Shown piece after piece: positions 45,384-53,681 of a stretch of 64,000 nucleotides of DNA; the first letter of the stretch is position 1; every line of letters starts with the position of its first letter. Origin of the DNA: Leptothrix sp. (in: b-proteobacteria) (GTDB lineage Bacteria; Pseudomonadota; Gammaproteobacteria; Burkholderiales; Burkholderiaceae_C); NCBI GenBank assembly GCA_013822685.1, contig PNKV01000007.1, positions 114,141 through 178,140 of the forward strand, written 5' to 3'. The notes beneath the pieces were generated by a model. The model did not search any database. It had not been told where the DNA came from and saw only the letters and a list, made by a program, of their open reading frames with translations. Position numbers and translations under genes: made by a program.

Positions 45384-45689
45384 TCACCAGCGGACCTTGC
45401 CCGTCAAGACCTGGTAGAGCATCACCCAATCGCCCATGAAGCTGTAGACGGGGTGGCTGAACGTGGCCGGCTTGTTCTTCTCGAACACAAAATGGCCCAC
45501 CCAGGCAAAGGCATAGCCGATGAAGGGCACGCCCAGCAGGAAAACCCACTGCTGTGACACCACCACGGCCACCAACGCCACCAGCACCAGCAATGACCCC
45601 AACACGTGCAGGCGGCGGCAGGTCACATCGGCGTGCTGCGACAGGTAAAACGGATAGAACTCCTTGAACGAGTGGAAGCTTGTGGTCAT
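45384..45689 (-). CDS. DUF962 / Mpo1-like small membrane protein
   Basis: A 101-residue protein with the family pattern: FYPFYLSQHADVTCRRLHVLG, two membrane helices (about 30-55), then WVGHFVFEKNKPATFSHP. The conserved His residues are those proposed to hold iron in yeast Mpo1, a dioxygenase of fatty acid alpha-oxidation. The ATG at 45689 is chosen because it starts the conserved block. It lies 23 bases after the nucleosidase gene on the same strand and before the acyl-CoA synthetase. Activity in bacteria is not established. Confidence 0.86.
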   Translation of the reverse strand: MTTSFHSFKEFYPFYLSQHADVTCRRLHVLGSLLVLVALVAVVVSQQWVFLLGVPFIGYAFAWVGHFVFEKNKPATFSHPVYSFMGDWVMLYQVLTGKVRW

Positions 45690-45712
45690 GCGGGTCTCCA
45701 ACTTGTTGTGTT

Positions 45713-46462
45713 TCACGGTGGCAGGCGTGCCAGCACAGCCCTGACCACGGCCAGAGAATAGCGGCTGGCCACCTCTTGCACAAAGCGCTGGAAATCAACG
45801 TGTGCCGCGTCATCCGCGCGATCCGAGATGGTGCGGATCACGGCAAAGGGCACGCCAAAGTCATGGCACACCTGGGCCAGCGCCGCCCCTTCCATTTCCA
45901 CCGCCAGGGCCTCAGGCAAGGCCAGGCGCAAGGCCTCGCTCTCGCTGGTGGTGTCGACAAAGAGATCGCCACTGATCACCAGGCCCAGGCGCACACACGG
46001 TGCGGATGGCACCAGGCCATGCACGTGGGATTCGTTCAGCACCTCGGTGGCGGCTTGCACCGCCAGGCGTGCCAGCGCTGCATCTGCCGGCAGGCGGTCC
46101 ACACCCAGGCCGGGCAATTCAAAGCGCGGGAACAGGGGCGAGGCGTCCATGTCGTGCTGCAACAGCGCATCGGCCACCACCACGTCGCCCACCTTCACGC
46201 CATCGCCCAAACCACCGGCCACGCCCGTGAACAGCACGCGGTCCACGCTGAACTCGGTGAGCAGCAAGGTGGTCGTGGTGGCCGCCGCGACCTTGCCAAT
46301 GCGCGACAGCACGGCCACCACCTCGTGCCCACACCACTGGCTCAACCAGAATGTGCGGCCGGCACGTTGAACCTGCCTGCCCGGCGGCATCGCCTGCAGC
46401 AAGGCGCTCAACTCTTCAGGCATGGCCGCCACGATGGCCACACGCCGCACCACGTCACTCAT
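45713..46462 (-). CDS. 5'-methylthioadenosine/S-adenosylhomocysteine nucleosidase-like protein
   Basis: A 249-residue nucleoside phosphorylase/hydrolase-fold protein. It has the N-terminal VAIVAAMPEELSALL (catalytic Glu region), LFTGVAGGLGDGVKVGDVVV, VEMEGAALAQVC (ribose-binding Met-Glu) and RTISDRAD (catalytic Asp). It should cleave adenine from MTA and SAH, recycling sulfur-containing metabolites. The start overlaps the YeeE gene by 4 bases, linking it to the sulfide-responsive unit upstream. Confidence 0.88.
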   Translation of the reverse strand: MSDVVRRVAIVAAMPEELSALLQAMPPGRQVQRAGRTFWLSQWCGHEVVAVLSRIGKVAAATTTTLLLTEFSVDRVLFTGVAGGLGDGVKVGDVVVADALLQHDMDASPLFPRFELPGLGVDRLPADAALARLAVQAATEVLNESHVHGLVPSAPCVRLGLVISGDLFVDTTSESEALRLALPEALAVEMEGAALAQVCHDFGVPFAVIRTISDRADDAAHVDFQRFVQEVASRYSLAVVRAVLARLPP

Positions 46463-46881
46463 GAAGACCGCCCTCGTCGCTCAAACCACTCGAACAAAGC
46501 CATGCCCACGAGCGTGGCCACCACAAACACCAGCGCCTTGACGTCGCCCATACCCAAGGCCACCAAGCCTGGACCCGGGCAAAAGCCGGCCACACCCCAA
46601 CCCACGCCAAACAGCACGCTGCCGCCCACCAGGCGCCGGTCGATCTGCTTCGAGGCCGGCAGCTTCATCGGCTCGCCCAACAGCGATATGGTGCGCCCCC
46701 GGGCCGCCATGAAGGCCACCACGCCCACCGCGATGGCACCGACCATGACGAAAGCCAGCGAGGGATCCCATGATCCCGCCAGGTCCAGAAAGCCCAACAC
46801 CTTGTCCGGGTTGGCCATGCCCGACACGATGAGGCCGATGCCAAACAACAAACCCGCCAGCAACGCCGTGAAGATGCTCAT
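46459..46881 (-). CDS. YeeE/YedE family half-transporter (second)
   Basis: A 140-residue membrane protein with about four helices. It carries the family Cys motif FGVGWGVAGFCPGPG and the paired region GIGLIVSGMANPDKV. YeeE/YedE proteins take up or move thiosulfate or other sulfur compounds, and split halves such as these are common next to BigR and persulfide dioxygenase genes. The ATG at 46881 is inside the 13-base gap after the first half gene's stop. Together the two halves correspond to one full-length YeeE. Confidence 0.9.
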   Translation of the reverse strand: MSIFTALLAGLLFGIGLIVSGMANPDKVLGFLDLAGSWDPSLAFVMVGAIAVGVVAFMAARGRTISLLGEPMKLPASKQIDRRLVGGSVLFGVGWGVAGFCPGPGLVALGMGDVKALVFVVATLVGMALFEWFERRGRSS

Positions 46882-46894
46882 GGTGATCCCTTGC

Positions 46895-47329
46895 TCAAAT
46901 GGCCAGCGCATGGCGCAGCACCCACACCGTCAAAAAACCAGCGGCCATGAACACCACGGTGGCCACCAGCGAACGGGGTGACAAGCGTGACAGCCCGCAA
47001 ACACCATGGCCACTGGTGCAGCCCGAGCCATAGCGCGTGCCCACGCCCACCAACAGCCCGGCCAGCACCAGCGCAGCGTAGCCAGCGTCAATCTGCGGCA
47101 AGGGCCAGTCGGTGGCCAGGCCATAGACCCAGGGCGAGCCCACCAAGCCCAGCACAAAGGCCAGGCGCCAAGCCACATCACCCGAGGCCTGCGTCAGCAA
47201 GCCCCCCACGATCCCGCTGATGCCCGCGATGCGCCCGTTCAGCCACAGCAAAGTGGCAGCCGCCAAGCCAATCAAGGCTCCACCGATCAGCGCGGACCAG
47301 GGCGTGAAAGCACTCCAGTCGATCGACAT
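46895..47329 (-). CDS. YeeE/YedE family half-transporter (first)
   Basis: A 144-residue membrane protein with helices at about 13-33, 55-75, 85-105 and 120-140, and the sulfur-handling Cys motif [15 protein letters not shown]. It is partner of the next gene. It starts 3 bases after the ArsR gene, so it is under direct control of that repressor. It probably moves sulfide-related or thiosulfate sulfur across the inner membrane; direction is inferred only from homologues. Confidence 0.9.
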   Translation of the reverse strand: MSIDWSAFTPWSALIGGALIGLAAATLLWLNGRIAGISGIVGGLLTQASGDVAWRLAFVLGLVGSPWVYGLATDWPLPQIDAGYAALVLAGLLVGVGTRYGSGCTSGHGVCGLSRLSPRSLVATVVFMAAGFLTVWVLRHALAI

Positions 47330-47332
47330 CGT

Positions 47333-47650
47333 TCAATCCTTTGGGCAGTAAAGCTGGTAAAGCACTGCCAGGATCTCCAGCAAGTTGGCATCAGCCACGC
47401 TGTAGAAAATGTGCTTGCCCTGCCGGCGCGTGCTCACCACGCCTTCCGTGCGCAGCACGCCCAGTTGTTGCGATAGCGTGGGCTGGTGAATGCCCAGCTG
47501 CGCTTCCAATTCACTGACGCACATCTCGCCCTGGGACAACTGGCACAGCAAGAGCAAGCGCTCTTCGTTGGCCAGCAACTTCAAGGCCCCGACCGCCCGC
47601 CCAGCTGCGCTGCGCAGGATGGCTGGATCAATGGCGGTGGTGTCGGTCAT
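47333..47650 (-). CDS. BigR/SqrR-like ArsR-family sulfide-responsive repressor
   Basis: A 105-residue winged-helix repressor. The recognition helix lies in LGIHQPTLSQQLGVLRTEGV. Cys36 (RLLLLC) and Cys102 (YCPKD) are at the positions of the two redox cysteines of BigR, SqrR and YgaV, which form a (poly)sulfide bridge when oxidised; Cys44 is extra. The gene diverges from a persulfide dioxygenase, with an inverted repeat between them, and leads the operon of two YeeE halves. All this is the BigR-type sulfide detoxification arrangement. Confidence 0.9.
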   Translation of the reverse strand: MTDTTAIDPAILRSAAGRAVGALKLLANEERLLLLCQLSQGEMCVSELEAQLGIHQPTLSQQLGVLRTEGVVSTRRQGKHIFYSVADANLLEILAVLYQLYCPKD

Positions 47651-47690
47651 GAGGAGCGTGGTTCATTGGGCTTGACAACAATATATATTT

Positions 47691-47718
47691 AAACATAATG
47701 TAAGTCAACATACTGTTT
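47691..47718. promoter_or_regulatory. BigR-type operator
   Basis: A gapped inverted repeat, AAACA-nn-ATGT, six bases, ACAT-nn-TGTTT, in an AT-rich divergent promoter between the ArsR gene and the persulfide dioxygenase. It ends 16 bases before the dioxygenase ATG, so one repressor could control both directions. Confidence 0.72.
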
Positions 47719-47734
47719 AAGCGGGAGTTGAAGC

Positions 47735-48613
47735 ATGACTGCTCAGGCCAAGATCCAAGCCTTTTTCGACCCCAAAACCTGGACGGTGTCCTACGTGGTG
47801 GCCGACCCTGCCACCCGGCGCGCCGCCGTCATTGATCCGGTGCTCGACTACGACTTCAAATCGGGCCACACCGCCACCGATTCGGCCGACCAGGTGCTGG
47901 CCTACCTGTGCACCCATGACCTGAGCGTGGACTGGATCCTGGAAACCCACGCGCATGCCGATCATTTGTCCGGGGCCCGGCATGTGCAGCAGCAGGCCGG
48001 CGGGCGCATTGCCATCGGCGAGCACATCCGCGAAGTCCAGGCCACCTTCAAGAAGATCTACAACCTGGAGCGCACATTCCTGCCCGATGGCAGCCAGTTT
48101 GACCACCTTTTCCAAGAGGGCGAGACCTTCCAGATCGGGAGCCTCACCGCCACCGCGATGCTGGTGCCAGGCCACACCCCGGCCGACATGGCCTACCTGA
48201 TCGATGGTGCCGTGTTCGTGGGCGACACGCTGTTCATGCCCGACGTGGGCAGCGCGCGCGCTGATTTTCCCGGAGGCAATGCCCACACCCTGTACCGTTC
48301 CATGCGGCGCCTGCTCGAGCTGCCGCCGGCCACCCAGGTCTTCGTCTGCCACGACTACCCGCCCAACGGGCGAGCCCCCCAATGGCAGACCACCGTGGCG
48401 GAGCAACGCGCCCACAACATCCATGTGCGCGACGGCATCAGCGAAGCGGAGTTCGTGGCCATGCGCCAGGCGCGCGACGCCACCCTGGAGATGCCCACGC
48501 TGATCCTGCCGTCGATCCAGGTCAATGTGCGTGGCGGGCAATTCCCGCCGGCCGATGACAATGGCATCACCTACCTTCGCATTCCCTTGAACGCCTTGCC
48601 TTTGCGCAGGTGA
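47735..48613 (+). CDS. blh: Persulfide dioxygenase-like MBL-fold protein (Blh/ETHE1 group)
   Basis: A 292-residue metallo-beta-lactamase-fold protein with THAHADHLSG (His72, His74, Asp76, His77) and VPGHTPADMAYLI and FVGDTLFMPDVGSAR for the second metal ligands. It is of the Blh subgroup, in which a mononuclear iron centre oxidises glutathione persulfide to sulfite. The ATG at 47735 follows GGGAG. Divergence from the BigR-like gene and the shared operator support a role in sulfide detoxification. It lacks a fused rhodanese domain. Confidence 0.92.
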   Translation: MTAQAKIQAFFDPKTWTVSYVVADPATRRAAVIDPVLDYDFKSGHTATDSADQVLAYLCTHDLSVDWILETHAHADHLSGARHVQQQAGGRIAIGEHIREVQATFKKIYNLERTFLPDGSQFDHLFQEGETFQIGSLTATAMLVPGHTPADMAYLIDGAVFVGDTLFMPDVGSARADFPGGNAHTLYRSMRRLLELPPATQVFVCHDYPPNGRAPQWQTTVAEQRAHNIHVRDGISEAEFVAMRQARDATLEMPTLILPSIQVNVRGGQFPPADDNGITYLRIPLNALPLRR

Positions 48614-48633
48614 CAATGGACACCCACGAAAAA

Positions 48634-48659
48634 AAGGCCACCTCCGAAAAGGTGGCCTT
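48634..48659. terminator. Hairpin after the persulfide dioxygenase gene
   Basis: A 10-bp stem AAGGCCACCT/AGGTGGCCTT with a 6-base loop, 21 bases beyond the stop. The T-run is short in the rightward direction but good leftward, so termination is probable but not certain. Confidence 0.7.
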
Positions 48660-48829
48660 CAAAGCCTGTGGCATCCGGCGGCCATGTTCAAACCAGAACA
48701 GTGGCCATGCCGACCAGCCCCGAAGGGCCAGTGGTGTTGTGATGGATTCCCTGAGCGGGCGCCCCGCGCGGTCATATTTGAGCGCTTTGATGATTATATC
48801 GCCTGAAACCTCTTCACAAGATGCAAAAA

Positions 48830-48845
48830 TGATTCAAATGAATCA
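48830..48845. promoter_or_regulatory. Inverted repeat before the response-regulator gene
   Basis: Perfect 6-bp arms TGATTC-AAAT-GAATCA, ending 21 bases before the probable ATG of the regulator. It may be an autoregulatory site; no ribosome-binding site is visible in the same stretch. Confidence 0.5.
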
Positions 48846-48866
48846 GATGTGCGCATAAACGACCCC

Positions 48867-49805
48867 ATGGCCGCCCTAGAACCCCACGACATCCCTTTGC
48901 CCGGCGAGGAGGCGCGCGACCCATCCTCCACGATGGCCGCCGAATGCCTCAGCGCCCTGATGGAGCGCCACGGCATCCCCGCGCGGCAACAGGCGGCGGC
49001 CGTGGCGCAGATCACCGGAATCTCCATCAGCCAGGCTCGGCGCAAATTGCGCGGGGCGGTCTGGTTGTTTGGCGAAGTGATGGCCATCACGCAGCACCAC
49101 GGCGAATCACTCGACCAGGTCTTTGGCCCCCAAGCTGCACCACCCAGGCCTGCTTCGCCCGCCCTGGCCAGCCACTCGCCCCACGCCACCCAGGCGGCCC
49201 AGTTCCTGATCGAAGGCCAAGCCCTGCCCTGCGAGGTCCGGCTAGGCGCACAGATCATCGCCAGCGCACTGCCCGGCGTGGTGCTGGCCGCCGCGCACGA
49301 TGCCCAAGGGTGGTGGGTGGCCAGCCCGGCCACGCTGCGCGCGCGCGGGATTCAAACGCCGCATTACCAGGTCGCCCAAGTCACCATGACGCAGGACAAC
49401 CAGGTCCGGCCCACGCGCATCGCCGTGGTCGACGACGATCTGGCGTCGGCCGAAGCCCTGGGCGACTGGTTCAACGAGACCGGCTACCGCGCCGATTCAT
49501 TCACCAGCGCCGCCCAGTTGCTCGGCACGCCCCTGGCCGATTACGACGCCTTCGTGGTCGACCTGATCCTGGGCGTGGGCCAGACCTCGCACGCTTTGGT
49601 CGAACAGATCCGCGCTGCGCGCCCCCAAGCCCCCATCGTGCTGCTGACCGGCCAGTTGCGCGGCGGCGCCGCCACCGAGGCCGACCTGACCACGCTGTTG
49701 CGCACCCAAGGCGTGGCCTTCTTTGAAAAGCCCGTGCGCCCGGCCGTGCTGACGGCCACCATCCAGAGCAAACTGGACCGCCTGGCCAACAGCACACCCG
49801 CATGA
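48867..49805 (+). CDS. Response regulator with N-terminal BetR-like HTH and C-terminal receiver
   Basis: A 312-residue protein with unusual order. The N-terminal part (about 25-88) looks like a BetR-type helix-turn-helix (QAAAVAQITGISISQARRKL). A middle segment (110-175) of unknown fold follows. A receiver domain lies at the C terminus: RIAVVDDD at 184-191, phosphorylatable Asp232 (FVVDLIL), LLTG and FFEKPV. Phosphorylation by the kinase encoded next (4-base overlap) would control the N-terminal domain. The ATG at 48867 is favoured over a GTG at 48849. Confidence 0.8.
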   Translation: MAALEPHDIPLPGEEARDPSSTMAAECLSALMERHGIPARQQAAAVAQITGISISQARRKLRGAVWLFGEVMAITQHHGESLDQVFGPQAAPPRPASPALASHSPHATQAAQFLIEGQALPCEVRLGAQIIASALPGVVLAAAHDAQGWWVASPATLRARGIQTPHYQVAQVTMTQDNQVRPTRIAVVDDDLASAEALGDWFNETGYRADSFTSAAQLLGTPLADYDAFVVDLILGVGQTSHALVEQIRAARPQAPIVLLTGQLRGGAATEADLTTLLRTQGVAFFEKPVRPAVLTATIQSKLDRLANSTPA

Positions 49806-51097
49806 CCCCCACGCCGCCACGGCCTGTCGATGCCCGGCATGCCCGCCTGATGACCGGCGTGGCCCTGCTCGCCGCCATGGGCACCCTGCTCATCTGGCTC
49901 TCCGACCGCCAGCAAGGCCTGGCCACCCAATGGGACCAGTGGACCATCCCCGCGCTGTCGGCCCTGTACTTCGGGGTGGGCGTGCTGCACATGGTTCAGC
50001 CGCGCTGCATGCCCTGGGCCGTGCCGCCCACGCTCATCGCCACCAGCGTGTACCTGCTGGTGGCCATCCACCTGGGCATGGGCGGGCAGTCCCTGTCCCA
50101 GCTGTACGCCGTGAGCTCGCTGGCGCAATTGATCCCGGTGTTCTACGTCATCGCCTTCGTGGCCTGGCAGCGCGGCGGCGCCTGGGTCAGCGGCCTCACC
50201 TACGCAGGCTTGCTGGCCCAATACTTGTTGAGCCTGCAAACGCCAGCACCGGCCGGCGGCTGGCCCGACGCGCACCTGCTCACCCAGAAAACGCTGCTGG
50301 CCGCGTTGCTGATTCACCCCGCCTGCATCCTTGCGCTCAGCTTCATCGTTCATTTGCGCGGCCAGCTCGGCGCATCGCAGCAAGAAGCCTACAAGGGCAA
50401 GGAGCGCTTCCTGGCCATGCTCTCGCACGAGATCCGTACCCCGTTGCAAGCCATGCTCGGCAGCATCGACCTGCTCGCCCTCAAGCTGCGCGGCAGCGCC
50501 GAAACGCGCGCGCTTGACCGCCTGCGCAACAGCGCCACCCAACTGGACACGCACCTGCGCGATGTCACCGAGTTCACCCGCCTGGAAGACCCCGCCTTGC
50601 GCATCCAGGCAGACACTTTCGACCTGGGCCAATTGCTCAACGAGCTGCGCGACGACTGGATCGGGCGGGCTCAGGCCAAGGGCCTGAGCTTGCGCATCGA
50701 AATGGCCCCCGGCGACCAAGCCGCCCTTCAAGTCGTCAAGAGCGACGCCACGCGGGTCAGGCAGATCGTGTGCAACCTGGTCAGCAACGCCCTCAAATAC
50801 ACCTTGGTGGGTGGCGTGACCGTGCACGCCAGCCCGTCACGCCCCCACGGCGCGCGCGGCATGACGATCGTGGTTGAAGACTCTGGCATCGGCATCGCCC
50901 CTGAGCACGTGCAGGCCATCTTCCAACCCTATGTGCGGCTGGAGGATGCGCGGGCCCTGCGCGCGGACGGCACCGGCCTGGGCCTGGCCGTGGTCCAACG
51001 CCTGGTGGACAGGCTGGGCGGGCGCCTGCAGGTAGACAGCCACCCTGACCGCGGCAGCCGCTTCACCGTGGAGCTGCCCATGGCGGACAATGGCTGA
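49802..51097 (+). CDS. Membrane sensor histidine kinase
   Basis: A 431-residue kinase: about six membrane helices in the first 185 residues with almost no periplasmic loop, suggesting an intramembrane or membrane-state signal. A short coiled linker follows, then HisKA with His209 in LAMLSHEIRTPLQAM and a HATPase domain (ATRVRQIVCNLVSNALKYT, VEDSGIGIAPEH, DGTGLGLAVVQ). Its start overlaps the regulator stop (ATGA). The stimulus is unknown; the sensor resembles membrane-embedded kinases linked to BetR-type regulators. Confidence 0.93.
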   Translation: MTPTPPRPVDARHARLMTGVALLAAMGTLLIWLSDRQQGLATQWDQWTIPALSALYFGVGVLHMVQPRCMPWAVPPTLIATSVYLLVAIHLGMGGQSLSQLYAVSSLAQLIPVFYVIAFVAWQRGGAWVSGLTYAGLLAQYLLSLQTPAPAGGWPDAHLLTQKTLLAALLIHPACILALSFIVHLRGQLGASQQEAYKGKERFLAMLSHEIRTPLQAMLGSIDLLALKLRGSAETRALDRLRNSATQLDTHLRDVTEFTRLEDPALRIQADTFDLGQLLNELRDDWIGRAQAKGLSLRIEMAPGDQAALQVVKSDATRVRQIVCNLVSNALKYTLVGGVTVHASPSRPHGARGMTIVVEDSGIGIAPEHVQAIFQPYVRLEDARALRADGTGLGLAVVQRLVDRLGGRLQVDSHPDRGSRFTVELPMADNG

Positions 51098-51130
51098 CCA
51101 CCACGCCGCACTTTCAGCCGCCAGCCAGCC

Positions 51131-52366
51131 ATGAGCACACCCACCAGCAGCACCCCGGGCCACACCCTTCCCCTTGGCACGCCCTTGTCGCCAGCCGCCA
51201 CGCGCGTCATGCTGCTGGGCTCGGGCGAATTGGGCAAAGAGGTGCTGATCGCGCTGCAGCGCCTGGGCGTGGAAACCATCGCGGTGGACCGCTACGAGAA
51301 CGCCCCCGGGCAGCAGGTGGCCCACCACAGCCGCACGATCACCATGAGCGACGCCGACCAGCTGCGCGCCTTGATCCTGGCCGAGCGCCCCCACCTGGTC
51401 GTGCCTGAGATCGAAGCCATCGCCACCTCCGTGCTGGAAGAGCTGGAAGCGCAAGGCGTGGTCCGCGTCATCCCCACGGCCCGCGCCGCGCGCCTGACCA
51501 TGGACCGCGAAGGCATCCGCCGCCTGGCCGCCGAGACGCTGTCGCTGCCCACCAGCCCCTACGTGTTCGCCGATTCATTGCAAGAGCTGCAGGCCGCCAT
51601 CGACAGCAAGATCGGCTACCCCTGCATCGTCAAGCCAGTGATGAGCTCGTCGGGCAAAGGCCAGAGCAAGATCGATGGGCCCGCCGATGTGCAAAAAGCA
51701 TGGGATCACGCGATGGCGGGCGGTCGCGTGAGCCACAGCCGTGTCATCGTCGAAGGCTTCATCGATTTCGACTACGAGATCACCTTGCTGACCGTGCGCG
51801 CTGTGGATGAGCATGGCCAGATCACCACCCAGTTTTGCGAGCCGATTGGCCACCTGCAGGTCAGCGGCGACTACGTGGAAAGCTGGCAGCCACATCCGAT
51901 GCACCCCCAGGCCTTGACCCAGGCGCAGGCCATCGCCAAAGCCGTGACCGACGACCTGGGCGGCCAGGGCCTGTTCGGCGTGGAGTTGTTCGTCAAGGGT
52001 GCGCAAGTGTGGTTCAGCGAGGTCAGCCCCCGCCCGCACGACACCGGCCTGGTCACCCTGGCCACCCAGGTGCAAAGCGAGTTCGAACTGCACGCCCGCG
52101 CCATCCTCGGCCTGCCGGTGAACACGGCCCTGCGCACGCCCGGCGCCTCGGCCGTCATCTACGGCGGTGTCGATGCTCAGGCCATGGTGTTCGACGGTGT
52201 GGCCGAGGCCCTGCGCGTGCCAAACACCGACCTGCGCCTGTTCGGCAAGCCTGAGAGCTTTGTCAAACGCCGCATGGGTGTGGCCCTGGCGTTTGACGAG
52301 CAGTTGGACGTGGCCCGTGCGCGCGCCAAGGAAGCTGCCGGCAAGGTCAAACCCCGGGCGGTTTGA
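51131..52366 (+). CDS. purT: Formate-dependent phosphoribosylglycinamide formyltransferase
   Basis: Makes formyl-GAR from GAR, formate and ATP, the folate-independent route of purine synthesis. It is a 411-residue ATP-grasp enzyme with [20 protein letters not shown] near the N terminus, [15 protein letters not shown] (ATP-grasp loop) and [20 protein letters not shown] with metal ligands, ending in the GRAR-like tail [12 protein letters not shown]. The ATG at 51131 is 33 bases after the kinase gene. It is convergent with the Crp/Fnr regulator gene. Confidence 0.96.
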   Translation: MSTPTSSTPGHTLPLGTPLSPAATRVMLLGSGELGKEVLIALQRLGVETIAVDRYENAPGQQVAHHSRTITMSDADQLRALILAERPHLVVPEIEAIATSVLEELEAQGVVRVIPTARAARLTMDREGIRRLAAETLSLPTSPYVFADSLQELQAAIDSKIGYPCIVKPVMSSSGKGQSKIDGPADVQKAWDHAMAGGRVSHSRVIVEGFIDFDYEITLLTVRAVDEHGQITTQFCEPIGHLQVSGDYVESWQPHPMHPQALTQAQAIAKAVTDDLGGQGLFGVELFVKGAQVWFSEVSPRPHDTGLVTLATQVQSEFELHARAILGLPVNTALRTPGASAVIYGGVDAQAMVFDGVAEALRVPNTDLRLFGKPESFVKRRMGVALAFDEQLDVARARAKEAAGKVKPRAV

Positions 52367-52375
52367 CGCGCCTCG

Positions 52376-53131
52376 TCAAGCGCCGCCTTCCCCCAGCCCG
52401 CTCCACAGCGCGGCGTCGAAGTGGCCCGCCAGGCTGGCCAGCGCCTTGGCATCCAGGATTTCGATCTCCGCGTAATGCACTGCGATGACGCGGTCGGCCG
52501 CCAGCGACTTCAAGGCCTTGTTGATCGTTTGCCGCGACACGCCCAACATGCGGGCCAGGTATTCCTGGGGCAGGCGCAAGCGCTTGCGCAAAGTGGGTTG
52601 CACGGCGTGCCCATAGCTGGTGGCCGCGAACACCAGGCGGCGTGCCAGCTGCTGTTCAATGCCCATCGATGCACTGTCCTCGGCCGCCATCAACATCAAC
52701 CTCAACTTGCCACAGGCCAGCCGGGCGATGTCGCGCCAGTAGTGGGGATTGGCGTCCAACCAGGGCTCCAACTGCGCCTGCGGGATCACCAGCACGGTGG
52801 AATTGGTGTCCGCCACGGCATCCTGGCTGCGCGGCTTGCGGTCGATCAGTGCGATTTCACCCACCCACTGGTAGGGCTCCAGGTAAAGGGACAACCGGTG
52901 CGTGCCGTCGCGCGGGTTGATGGACCCGACCTTGAGCGCCCCGGCCACCACGCAATACAGGCCGCCCTGGTCTTCACCTTGTGAAAACAAAGTATCGCCC
53001 GGCTTGAGAGACCACAGCCGGCCTCGCGCCAGCAGCCCCTCCTGCAAAGCCTCCGGGCAACTGGCAAACCAGATGTGCGATCGCAAGGCGGGCATCAGGC
53101 TGGGCGGAACTGGATCAGTACGGCGGTTCAT
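52376..53131 (-). CDS. Crp/Fnr-family transcriptional regulator
   Basis: A 251-residue regulator: cyclic-nucleotide-binding beta barrel (LKPGDTLFSQGEDQGGLYCVVAGALKV; VGEIALIDRKPRSQDAVADTN), a long helix, and a winged HTH (LPQEYLARMLGVSRQTINKALKSLAAD). It lacks the N-terminal cysteines of Fnr and does not keep the exact cAMP-contact pattern, so its ligand is uncertain. The ATG at 53131 gives normal family length; a longer frame has no supporting signal. It is divergent from the HigA-like gene. Confidence 0.88.
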   Translation of the reverse strand: MNRRTDPVPPSLMPALRSHIWFASCPEALQEGLLARGRLWSLKPGDTLFSQGEDQGGLYCVVAGALKVGSINPRDGTHRLSLYLEPYQWVGEIALIDRKPRSQDAVADTNSTVLVIPQAQLEPWLDANPHYWRDIARLACGKLRLMLMAAEDSASMGIEQQLARRLVFAATSYGHAVQPTLRKRLRLPQEYLARMLGVSRQTINKALKSLAADRVIAVHYAEIEILDAKALASLAGHFDAALWSGLGEGGA

Positions 53132-53279
53132 GAACGTCGGGCGTGTCAATTCTGTGGCAGACTCAAGCGCATCCCCCGAATGGGTTAGATGGAATGCATG
53201 CAAACTGTACCGATATTGACAGTCGCCGCGCCCGCCAGCCCCTAGGATGCACTCAGTATCTTTCAAAAAGCCGACCATC

Positions 53280-53603
53280 ATGAGCAACTCTGAAGCCGTA
53301 CACCCTGGCGCCATCCTGCGCAGTCAATTCATGGCCCGCCACGGTTTGTCAGCCAGCGGGCTGGCCATTCGGCTGCACGTGCCGGCGCCCCGGGTGAACG
53401 ACATCGTGCGCGAGCGCCGCGGTATCAGCCCAGATTCGGCGCTGCGTCTGGCCCGATTCTTCGGCACGCCCGCCCAGTACTGGATGGACCTGCAAACTGC
53501 TTATGACCTGAAAGTGGCCGCGCAATTGGCTGGCGAGCAGATTCGCCGCGAAGTGCTGCCGGTGGCCGATTCGGTCCACTCGATGGACACCGTCGCCGCC
53601 TGA
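53280..53603 (+). CDS. HigA-type antitoxin / XRE regulator without partner
   Basis: A 107-residue helix-turn-helix protein of the HigA/VapI group: HPGAILRSQFMARHGLSASGLA, then VPAPRVNDIVRERRGISPDSALRLARFFGTPAQYWMDLQ and QTAYDL. HigA normally follows a higB toxin gene of about 90 codons, but the 148 bases upstream hold only promoter sequence, and the gene downstream is AMP nucleosidase. It is therefore an orphan, perhaps recruited as an ordinary regulator. The ATG at 53280 lacks a strong ribosome-binding site. Confidence 0.87.
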   Translation: MSNSEAVHPGAILRSQFMARHGLSASGLAIRLHVPAPRVNDIVRERRGISPDSALRLARFFGTPAQYWMDLQTAYDLKVAAQLAGEQIRREVLPVADSVHSMDTVAA

Positions 53604-53681
53604 AAAAGGCCGCTGGAAGGGTTCCGCTTGCGGTAACCCGGCCCGGTTAAGCGCTCGCCTAACCCGGGCCCGCCGATTCAG

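Noticed and set aside
53132..53279. A higB toxin gene before the HigA-like gene
   Set aside because: Only 148 bases are available and no frame of suitable length or pattern is seen.
53604..53681. Intrinsic terminator between the HigA-like gene and amn
   Set aside because: There is an imperfect hairpin (GGGTT-CGC/GCG-AACCC, about 53619-53639) but one side has a bulge and there is no T-run; too weak to list.
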